DNA of 64,000 nt from assembly GCF_000002985.6 (NCBI RefSeq), contig NC_003281.10, forward strand, positions 12,834,001 to 12,898,000, in the 5' to 3' direction. Shown here piece after piece: positions 44,658-56,100 of this stretch. The translations under genes were made by a program, and so were the position numbers. Under the pieces are notes generated by a model. The model did no database searches, had not been told where the DNA came from, and was given only the letters and a program-made list of their open reading frames with translations. The DNA comes from Caenorhabditis elegans (Eukaryota; Nematoda; Chromadorea; Rhabditida; Rhabditidae). Numbering within the stretch: the stretch's first letter is position 1; the number at the start of each line of letters is the position of its first letter.

Positions 44658-46461
44658 ATGCGTATTTTGTGTATTTTGTTTTCATTGGTAATCTTCGGAT
44701 TAATAGTTCATGTATTGGTGAGTTTTTTAGACATCCTTCGATTTTTCTAGACCATAATGTTTCACCATTTTTCAGCCAACAACCACCACACCAAATGTGC
44801 CTGTTTCCGCCGCTACGAACACTTCAAACGTGACCGCTCCTACAAAAAGTCCTAATGCGACCGCTCCTGCCGGCAATTCGACGAAAAATGTAAACGTGAC
44901 CGCTCCTGCCGCCAATACGACGCAGCTTGCTCTTGTGAGCTCGGCGAGCCCTCAAACCTGCAAAAATGGAAACGGCACACACTGCCCGTCATGTGCATAC
45001 ATGATCAATGTTCACAAGGACACGCCGAAGTACATCGGATATGGCATCCTGATCGCCTTCGTCATTTTCCACATTTTTTTGTATTTCTACCTCGAGGATC
45101 AGAAGGCGAGGGTAAGTGAAATTTTGCCAGTGGCCTAGCTTTTTATTGATTTAAGTTATATTTAATGAAAAGCGAATTGCGTACTCCACGTGGACAACTT
45201 TCAACATACGAAACCTTCTTTTCAGGAGCAGAAGAAGTATTTTGAAGAGCTCATCGCTGAGCAGATGGCGGCTAGGAAGCGAGAAGAACAAGACGATCAG
45301 CAGCACGAGGATGAGGAGAAGGAACGCCGAGAGCGGTTGGCTTATGGAATTGCCGCGAATCCGGTACGTTTTATTATCGATTTTTTTGCAACGTGGCCTA
45401 GAAAAAGCGAGAGCTCGGCCAAGATCTTTGAAGGTGGCCGAGTTTTCGCATTTCGCGGCCACGACGTAAAAACGGAATTATTAGCATTGAAAGAGCATTG
45501 AAAAACACAGTTTTAAATTTCAGTATGTGGTAGCAGAGAGCAAGACTCCCAATGGAAACGTCACAAAAGTGATGGAGAAACGACGATCCGCGGTGGCCCC
45601 GCCCATCACACCAGCCCTCGGAGCAGGCTCGACCAACGGACCATACGAGAGTCGGACCAAGACCGCTCAAAAGGAAGAAGCAATGAGCTGTCACTTGCAA
45701 GTGATCGCCGACAATTGGGGACGTGGAAAGGAGCTCATTTCGCTCATCAATGATTTGGATCTCCCTGCGCCGCTGGTGACGACAGAGGAAAAGGCGCGGT
45801 ACGCTTTGGAGCTCGTGCAACATCATGTGGAGAAAATGACCGAGCAGAAGGTTTTCCTGCACGGATATCTTGATGATGGACCGCCGTTCGTTTGCTCATC
45901 GGAGACCTTGGAGAAGGAGATCTTCAGCGATGCCCGTCTTGAGCTGAAGCTTGAATTGACGTCACCGGTGCACATGAAGATGGACGTGTTCTCTGTGAAA
46001 TTGGAGCCACAACAGAAGACAGTGCTGCCAGAACCCACCAAGGAAACGCCGAAAACCGACGCTCTCCTCACACCGGGATCTCATGTAAGTTTAAAGGCAC
46101 ACGCTGGGTCTCACAACGATTTTTGTTTTCAGATTAAGGGAAGATCAATGGCGGCTGAATCGTCGAAGCGCAAAGCCCCGAAGCTGTCCACTGATTTGAC
46201 GAACTTGGTCCCACTGCTCCAACAAGCTCAGATGCTTCCAGTCACCGAAAAGGCCACCAAGGAGAAGCTCCAGACTCCGGTAACTTAAATCTCATGATCT
46301 TTTTATCTAAAATTTCAAATTTTCAGAAGCAATCGCCAATGCCAGGCACTCCGGAAAATACGTCGCTCCCACCGTCCTTGATTAAGAAGAAGAAGAAGGA
46401 GTCGACATCGGAACAAGCAGCGCCGGAAGCGGTCGTCACTGTGGACAAGCCACACGATTGA
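44658..46461 (+). CDS. Unknown glycosylated single-pass membrane protein with cytosolic coiled region (458 aa)
   Basis: Six exons: 44658-44717, 44776-45111, 45226-45363, 45524-46084, 46133-46279 and 46327-46461, all phase 0, 458 residues. Residues 1-20 are hydrophobic and look like a signal peptide. Residues 21-85 are Thr/Ala/Pro/Asn-rich with at least six N-glycosylation sequons (NTS, NVT, NAT, NST, NVT, NTT), mucin-like. A 'C(K)NGNGTHCPSC' cysteine cluster precedes a transmembrane helix at about 105-125 (GYGILIAFVIFHIFLYFYL). A Glu/Gln/Arg-rich coiled-coil-like segment (about 133-170) and a mostly polar cytosolic region follow. The C-terminus has a KKKKKE basic patch. I do not recognise a family. 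It is divergent from the chromo-barrel gene. A poly(A) signal lies at 46679-46684. Confidence 0.88.
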
Positions 46462-47192
46462 AGTTCTCCTGAGCCCCCGACCGCCTCTCAACTTACTTGT
46501 GATTTTCCCCCGTTTTTAGGTCTTTTATTTTTTCTATGGAGCCCCATTTCCCCTTTTCTATGCTCATCGTTCCCCACAATTGTATTATTTATGACCTCGT
46601 ATAGTCCCATTCATTTTTCAGACTCCCCATCCGTATTTATTTCCCCACACAATTTCACTTTTATTACTTTTCTCTGACAATAAATTTTTTTTTGTCAAAT
46701 TTTGTTTCTCTTTCGACATCAAGGAACTTTCAGTTTAATGATTTAGTGGATTTAGTGATTTAGTGGGTTACTGTAGCTCTTAAAGGCGCACTCAGTTTTT
46801 TACGGGCGAGATTCAGGTGTTTCTAGGAAGTCTGTTTGCGATCATATTTTATCAGATTTTTTTGGCGCATAGATTAACGCGGGGTTTTTTTTTGGCGCAT
46901 AGATTAACGCGGCAAGGATATCTCGCACCGATATATCAAAATTTGGCGGGAAAACGAAAATTGTACCCATTTCTGCCTAAAAATAATTCAAAAAATCGCA
47001 AAATTCGGGGGATTTTCAACGCAAAGATCAGTAAAATATTGAAAACGAGTATTTATTGAGGATTTGTGAGCAATGGGGATTTGATGTGAGGTAAAAAAAA
47101 ATAAAAACAAAAGGTACAAGAATAAAATATACATATAGGACCCGCAGAAATTGAGATTTAAAAAAAAATTCAAAAAAAAGAAGGAAATTCAA
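46462..47192. other. Convergent 3' intergenic region
   Basis: Contains 3' ends of the plus-strand gene and of unc-71 (poly(A) signal at 47057-47052). A direct repeat of TTTTTTGGCGCATAGATTAA at about 46858 and 46889 and a fragment of the CTTAAAGGCGCAC family at 46780-46795 are present. No gene. Confidence 0.55.
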
Positions 47193-50100
47193 TTAATTGT
47201 GCATACTATTGGTCATTTCTAGCTTAAAAGGATCACTGAAAAGTGAGGGACTTTGTCGGAAATTATAATTATTCGATGTTGAAGAAGAAGAAGCTCCATT
47301 AACCAGCGTCGGGGAATCCCAACTTCCAGGATCCATTGGTTCTTCACATCCTCTTGATGATTCCGTATTGGATCCTACATCATGATCCGCTTCAACTGCG
47401 GATAGCTCTTCGTCTCCTCCGCCTCCAAACTGCATCTGCTCCAGGCGGGCTCCGATTCCAATTCCAGTGGTGAAACTTTGATGATCAGAGAACGGAGATG
47501 GCGATTCATCGTCGGATTGCAGTGTTTTCAGGAATTTTCCAATCTTGTTAAGCCTCAGCGGAGTTGTCGCAGTGCTCACATCAGTCAGTTGGCCTGAGGA
47601 AGAAGCCGGACTGATTGGAGCCGAAGATCGCCATGAACCGAAAGATCGGAGAGGATATGAGCCATCGGAGTTGATTCCACGGAATTGACGAGTCAGATGA
47701 TTTGAGGAGGACTCTGCGTAGATGTGCTCTCCGGCGTAGGGATCGCTGCAAAAATTTGAATTTTTTAAAAGGAATTTGTGTTTTTTTGGAGGCACCACAA
47801 AAAGGAAATATGTGGGAAGGAGATCTAGGCGAAGATCTGGTCAAAGAGAAGGAATGCTAGACTTTTTGGGTTTTTTAAGAGAAAATCGGGAAAAAAAACT
47901 TGGAAAAAAAAATTTCCAATTTTTTTTGCTGAAAATTTTGGTAATTGTGTCCCTCTTTTCAAAAAATTTGATAGAAATTGATTTTTTCTTCGATTTTTCA
48001 GCAAAAAAACTGCTTTTTTTTGACAAAATTTTTTTATTTTTACAATTAAAATCGAGCCGCGACGCGACACGCAACGCGCTGTAAATCTACCCCAGATATG
48101 GCCGAGCCAAAATGGCCTAGTTCGGCAAAAACTCTTTCATTTCAATTTATGAGGGAAGCCAGAAATCCGTGTAGAATTCGAATTTTAAAAGTTTTTTTTG
48201 GTTTTTGCTCAAAAAAATTTTTTTGTTAACAACACTGCTTGGGCATGTTTTTCGATTTTTTTTTTTGAAAAAAATTCACAAATCAAAAATTTTTATTTTT
48301 TCAATGTCAAAATATCGAAAATTTTCGTTTTTACAAGTCAAAAAATTCAAAATTTTCGTTTTTTGAAGTCAAAAATTCCAAATTTTCGTTTTTCAATGTC
48401 AAAAAATGTAAAAAATTCGTTTTTCGGTGTTAAAAAATGTAAAAAATTCGTTTTCCGGTGTTAAAAAATTCAAATTTTCGTTTTTCCATGTCAAAAACTG
48501 TGGAAATTTGCGTTTTTCGATGCCAAAATATCGAAAATTTGCGGCTTTAAAAGTCAAAAAATATAAAATTTGCGGTTTTAGAAGTCAAAAAATTCAAAAT
48601 TTTCGTTTTTCAATGTCAAAATATCGAAAATTTCCGTTTTTCAATGTCAAAATATCGAAAATTTCCGTTTTTCAATGTCAAAAAATTCGAAAATTTTCGT
48701 TTTACGATGTAAAAAATTCGAAAATTTGCGTTTTTCAATGTCAAAATATCGAAAATTTCCGTTTTTCGATGCCAAAATATCGAAAATTTCCGTTTTTCGA
48801 TGCCAAAAAATTCAAAATTTGCGTTTTTCAATGTCAAAATATCGAAAATTTCCGTTTTTCAATGCCAAAAAATTCGAAAATTTTCGTTTTTCAATGTCAA
48901 AATATCGAAAATTTCCGTTTTTCGATGTCAAAAAAATTCAAAATTTCCGTTTTTCGATGTCAAAAAAATTCAAAATTTCCGTTTTTCGATGTCAAAAAAA
49001 TTCAAAATTTGCGTTTTTCAATGTCAAAAAATTCCCTTTTCCCCCAATATCTCTAAAAATTAATTTTTTCAATTTTTGATTTTTCGGAAAATCGAAAAAA
49101 AATCAAAAAAATGGGCGTGATCTCCATTTCTCGCCAGATCTCCTTCTCGCAAATCTCCTCTTTCCATGCAGTTGCCTCGACACCTACCGTATCCCCCCAA
49201 CAACCACGGGCGCCCCATTCCTCCTATCCACCAACTGCTGACTTCCTCCAGCACTATCCCTCGACCGCAAACTCGTCGAATCCCGCTCGTCAGCCTCCGT
49301 GATCCGATTCAGCGCTCCGTAGATCTTCTTATTGCTCTTCCGTTTCCGCTTCTCTTCCCGATACGATGGCATATTGCCGAATTTGATCTGCCGATCTGGG
49401 GATTCCTCGTCCTTCTCATCGCTGGGCTTCGGGATCTCCACCACCGAACGTCGCCGATAGCAAAGCATCAGACAGACCAGGCATAGGAGTAGGAAGACTC
49501 CGAATCCGAGAAGAATCGCGAAAAGGGTAGCAGTCTCCAGGGTGGTTCCAATGTTCAGGTGAGGTATCATGATGGTTTTTCTCTCGGATGATTTTTGTGA
49601 AGATCCCCCCGAACCTTCTTCCCCAAATCCCATACTTCCTTGATAAGTCGACGAATTCGATCGAATATCACAAGCCACCCCAGACCACCCATTAAAACAC
49701 ACACATCTCGCTGTAGTCGTACAATGGCCGTGGCCGGAGCACAAAAGAGCAAGATTATTGGTAGGACAAGCGGTCGCAGAGCTCACCGAGCTCATCTCCA
49801 CGCAACTTCCAGCCACACAAACTCTTCCGGATGCACAATTTGTGCCGTCGGATGTCAGACCAACCGCGGCTGACGCAATCGATTTGCACTGGATTTGGTG
49901 TGAGTTTTCCGTGAAATGAAAGGTAAAAGCTTTGAGTGACGAGTCGATCGGAGTTATACTTCCACTGTGGCAATGTAGGGTTCCACATCGGGTATCCTCA
50001 ATTTGACATGGGTGATAAGTTCCGTCGGCTTGCCGCTGTCCACAATTCGCGTACTCGGCTCCTTTGGTATTCTGCTCAAAGCACACTGGCTCCGCAACTC

Positions 50101-53100
50101 GAGCTTCTCGTCCCCAAAGCTTCTGACATTGTTGGTGACTATCCGAACAGTTTCCTCTCCAGCATTGTCCATCAGTTCCACAGACGGTACCGTCGATTAG
50201 ATGACCATCAGGCGGGCAGTCTCCCGATTTTCCGTCACATTGCTCGGCTACGTCACACGGAGATTTTGAAGATCGACACGTGTCGCCAGCTTTTCGAAGT
50301 TCGCAACGATGACAGCATTTGTGATGGGCGGCACATTGAGCATGTGGACGGAGTGTGCATGTTAGCGGGTCACAGCAAGGATCTTGGCAATTCTCACGAC
50401 TTCCACAATCACATTCTTCGGAACCGTCGACGACACCGTTGCCGCACTCGCGAAGTTCCGAGACCTAGAAGAACAATTTTTTTTTGAATTTTGAATTTTG
50501 TGTAAAGGGTGGGCATTTTTTCTGGCAAATCGGCAAAAATTGCCGGAATTGAAATTTTTCGGCAAATCGGCAAACCGGTAAAATTTAACATTTTCTCTTT
50601 TACAAGGCATAGAAATCTAGAAAATTGCCGGAATTTAGAATTTTCGACAAAGTGGCAAATTGCCGGAATTTAAATTTTCCGGCAAATCGGCAAATTGCCG
50701 GAATTGAAAATTTCCGGCAAATCGGCAAATTGCCGGAATTTAGAATTTTCAGCAATATGCCGGAATTTAAATTTTCCGGCAAATCGGCAAATTGCCGGAA
50801 TTGAAAATTTCCGGCAAATCGGCAAATTGCCGGAATTTAACATTTCCGGTAAATAGGCAAATTGCAGGAATTTAAAATTTTCGGCAAAGCGGTAAGTTGC
50901 CGGAATTGAAATTTCGGCAACTTTCCGGCAAATTGAAAATTTTCGGCAAATCGGCAAATTGCCGGAATTTAAAATTTTCGGCAAATCGGCAATTTGACAA
51001 ATTTGCCGGAATTGAAAATTTCTAGCTAATCGGCAAATTGCCAGAATTTAGAATTTTCGGCAAATTGCCGAAAATCAAAATTTTCCGGTAGTTCTCAAAT
51101 CGGCAAATTGCCGGAATTAAAAAAATTCGGCAAACCGGCAAAATTAGAGATCATGTAGAAAATAATTACTTGAAATGGCTTATTCAGCAAACACTGAATA
51201 TTCCCATCCTGCCATATTCCATGCATTCTAGCCACCGAACACTTTGAGAATTGCCACGAGAACGGAGAACCACCACCACCGCCAACTCGTCCCGGCTGCT
51301 GCCGCATCACACATTCTGGCGATGGTTCACACGAGCACGCAGTCGTATCATGCTCCAACCCGAGCAAATGGCCAATCGATTGAGCCAGAAGCTCGCCGTT
51401 CCAGTGTGTCGCGAATTGTTCGACACCCTTCACAATTACTGCCGAACGAGCGGTGCAGATACTCCGAATCGCCGCATTCGACACTTCTTGATTGGCAAAT
51501 GAGCCGGCTGTGAAGAGGATCGAAGCGTCTTTTTGAATATGATAAATGTGCCCAGAAGCATAATCGACGACACCACTCAAAGTTCGCTCAATATCTTCCC
51601 AAAGATCGATTCGTTGAACATCAGTCCAAAGTTCGACGTATACAGCGGAAAGGCGAATGTTGAGGTCACGGGAGAGCATCTGGAAAAATATAATTGAAAT
51701 TTAGGAATTTAAAATAAATTTACTTTAAAACACGCCTATGGTACCACAATGACCGTATATCATGATAAAAAAAAATTAAAATTTTCTAGATTTTTAATGA
51801 TTTTTTGAAAATTGAAAAAATCTCAGTTTTCCCCCTAATTCCTATTTGAATTACCGCCAATTGGATTTGTTCGGTGGGGCGCGCTTGCAATATTTTTAAT
51901 TATTTATTTTATTTATTCTCGTTATTTGACTGATTTTCTTCATTTTCTATGTGTTTTCCTCGGAAAATGGAAGAAATAAATAAGACAAATGCAAAATATT
52001 TGTTAAAAAGTAATTGAAAATGCGTAAAACTGTGAAGTATACTAATTTCAGGCTTGTTGCCGTCGGAACTCAGAATATCACAGTTTTACGCATTTTCAAT
52101 TACTTTTTAACAAATATTTTGCATTTGTCTTATTTATTTCTTCCATTTTCCGAGGAAAACACATAGAAAATGAAGAAAATCAGTCAAATAACGAGAATTA
52201 ATTAAAAATAATGCAAGCGCGCTCCACCGAACAAATCCAATTGGCGGAAATTCAAAAATAATTAGGGGAAAACTGAGATTTTTCCAATTTTCAAAAATCG
52301 TACAAAATCTAGAAAATTTTTTTGAATTTTTTATCATGATATTCGGTCATTGTGGTACCATAGGCGTGTTTTAAAGCAATTTCCCCATTGGGCGCACTCC
52401 ACCTTTGAAGGGAGGCGCATTTATCCGGAATGGTCTTGCCGCGCGTTTAGTCATCATTTTTAGCACTTTCTGTGTAAAATTCGCGAAGATCACATGTAGA
52501 TCACAAAATATTTATGACTTATTTTTGTATTTCTGTTGCTTTTTCACAAATTAATTGTGATCTACGTGTGATCTACGCGAGTTTTGAACAGAAACTGTTA
52601 AAAATTATGACTAACCGCGCGGCAAGACCATTCCTCATAAATGCGCCTCCCTTTAAAGTCGTAGAAGTGGAGGAACAAATGCACAACGGGATCTCGATTT
52701 TCGATTTTTGAAATTAATTTCTTTTCCAACTTTAATATCCAAAAATCCAAAAATCGAATCCGTAATCGACACAGAAGCGCTACAGTAATCATTTAAAGGA
52801 TTACTGTAGTTTTCGCTACGAGATATAGTTATATTTTGCGCGTCAAATGTGTTGCACAATACGCATTCTCAGAAATTTAGAAACTCACCGAATCCGCAAT
52901 ATTCAATGATTCGAGCATATATGAGATGGCATCCAGATCGTGAAGTCCGCGGGCTTTCATCTACAAATTTAAAACATTTTATCAGAGAGACGGAGCAAAG
53001 GTTTTGCAAGGCTGAGGTGCGGTTTGACGCATGTCGATTTACGAAGGATTATAGAGGCACCACGGATTCAAGAGCTCGTGGAATTCCGAATCTACCATTT

Positions 53101-56100
53101 CCGATTCGGAAATGGTAGATACGGAAACGGTAGATCCGAAATCCCACCAGATCTTGAATCCGTGGTACCTCAATATACTTCTGTTAATTTTGCAAAAAGC
53201 AGCGTCGCACATAAAGAGAGGCGGAGCCTAATTTCGCAACCCTGCGGCACGGTTCTTTCCGCATGTCGATTTACGAAGAATTTTGTACTACACACGGACA
53301 AGTGTGCCATCTGTTCTGCGCGAAATGTAAATGCAAAACTGCACCCTCATTTCAATTTTCTGCTTGCATCATGCCAATAAAAATTCCCGGAGGGGGGTAT
53401 TTGTCAGATTATAATCTGCGGGGTTTCGAGGAGGAAGGAATTAAAATTCGCGGGGGTTAAAACATGGCAGAACGCGAGTTCTGGCGTTCTGAGTGATTGA
53501 CAAACTGCCAAATTTCTATTGAGATGAGTTGAAATTCGTATAAATTGATTTTGGCGGATTTTTGGAAATCCTATAGATTTTGTGATGAAAAATTGAATTT
53601 CTAAAAGTTTTTTTATAAAAATATGGGGCTTTAAAATTGAAATTAGTGGAAAAATATCACCAAGAAGCGAAATTTTGCGATTTTTGAGCCAAAAAAAAAC
53701 GGTCTCGACACGACAACTTTTTGTTAGATGCGAAAATGTGTATTCGGAGCCCAAAATTGCTCAAAAGTAAAAAATGCCAATTTTCACAAAGTTTCCGAGA
53801 AAATTTTTGGATTTTGGTGCCAAAAAAAGGTTTTTAAAGCTAAAAATAATTTTTTTTTTATTAAAAAAAAATGAAAAATCAATTTTTTTAAAAATGTTTT
53901 TATAACAAAAAATTGTCGTGTCGAAAGCGCAAAATATCGAAAACTTTCGCGCCTGGATAATAAGAAAAGCTAGAATTTTTGAATTTGCCAAAATTACGGT
54001 ACTCGGGTCTCGACACGAAAAATTTTCTGTTAAATACGAAAATGTGTGAGCCTTTAAAGAATACTGTAGTTTCGAGCTTTTTTTTTCGTGTTTTTAACAA
54101 AAAATAACGATGAAAAACGAAAAACATAAAATACAGTACTTTTTAAAGGCGCACATATTTTCGCATTCAACAAAAAAAAGTGTCGTGTCGAGACCCGTAT
54201 TTCCTACATTTTTCTATTTTTTTTCCAATGTTTCAATACGATAATGTGTGTGCCTTTAACGAGTACAGTAATTTCAAATTTTGCAGAATTTTCATCGATT
54301 TTTTAATTTTTTTTAACAAAAAAAACGATAATACGTTACTTTTTAAAGGCGCACATCTTTTCCCATTCAACAAAAAAAATTGTCGTGTCGACACCCGTAT
54401 TCCTGACATTTTTACATTTTTTTTAAATACAAAAAGGTGTGCACCTTTAAAGAGTACTGTAATTTCAAATTTTGGGGAATTTTAATCGATTTTTTAAAAT
54501 TGTTAACTATAAAACGATGAAAAATCGATAAAATACTGTAATTTTTAAAGGCGCACATCTTTTCCCATTCAACAAAAAAAATTGTCGTGTCGAGGCCCGT
54601 ATTTCTGACATTTTTCCAGTTATTCAACACAAAAAGGTGTGCACCTTTAAAGAGTACTGTAATTTCAAACTTTGGCGGAATTTCATCAATTTAAAAAATT
54701 TTTTTACAAAAAAAAAACGATAATACGTTACTTTTTAAAGGCGCACATCTTTTCGCATTCAACAAAAAAAAATTGTCGGGTCGAGACCGCAAAAAAAAAC
54801 CGAAAAATTTCGTTCCTGGATAATAAGAAAAGCTAGAATTTTTTAGAATTTGTAATAAAAAAATTTGTAGGCAAAAAAAGTATTTCTGAAAATTTCCCTG
54901 TTTTTTATAGAAATTTTCAAAGAAAAATTTTTTTTTCAGCTAATTTTTGCGACTTTGAAAAAAAAACGTTTCGGCTCAAAAATCGTAAAATTTCGATTCT
55001 GGATAATATTTTTCCACTAATTTCAATTCAAAAATACTTAATTTGATTTTTTTCACATTTTTCATCACAAAATCTATAGAATTTCCAAATTCCTTTCAAA
55101 TTTTTTTTGACGCTGAAAATCGAAAAATTTCGCGTTTGGGTTATTTAAAAAATTAGAAAAAAGTAGGATTTATGGCAGTTTGAAATTTTTTTCGATAATT
55201 TCAGGCAATTTTATCGGATAAATCGAATTTTGCAGTTTGAAATTCATTCCAAAATTTCCAAAAAAAATTGCAAAATTTCGGCAAAACCTGTTTTTTTTTC
55301 AATTTTTTTTTAAATAAAAAAAAGTATTACAAATTCATAATCAGCAATAAGCGCAACTTCCACATATTTCGTCCTTTTCGAAACATCTCGTTTTTTATTA
55401 TGCTCATGATGATGGCTCCGATGCTTATGAACATGCTTCTTCATCCGCCGTTGACCAACCGCATGAGCCATCGAACTTCCACACTTTGCCTCTTGACTCC
55501 ATTCGGATTTATATAGAATATGCGGATGCCTTCTCGAATTCCGATCCCCGCCATCTAGTGGCCATATTCCGAATGTAGTTCCGTTCGCGAATGAGATAAC
55601 TCCACGGAGCCCGTTGCACGAGCTCAACGCCACAAATGAGCTCTCCTCTCCGCCTACAGTACCCTGATAGTAGCAATTTTCCACACGATTTTGAATAACC
55701 CGCTCGCCATCCGCATCCAACTTGTGGAAAGCCGTCTGGTTCAGGAATATGAAATTATTTCGTTCCAAGACCAGCTTCAGACGGCCCAGTTGATTGGATC
55801 GTATCACAATTGTCACGTGAGAGTAGTGTTCTTGAGCTTTTAGGAAATAATTTCGCGTGTCAATTCCGATTCGTTCGTTTTTATCGCGAATTTGGAAGGG
55901 GTGAACAACTTCGTAGCCATCTGCACGCATTGTTTCCATGAAGGCTTTATTGGCAGTCGTTTGACGGATATCTACTGAAAATTCAAAAGTTTTTAGGATT
56001 TCTTCTGGCTTTATATACATTCCGAGATTAAGATAAATTCCGTGAATATAAAATTCTGAGAATGCGTATTGCACAACATATTTGACGCGCAAAATATGAA

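Noticed and set aside
48427..49056. 209-codon plus-strand frame repeating 'FRFSMSKYRKF'
   Set aside because: Minisatellite read-through inside the last intron of unc-71.
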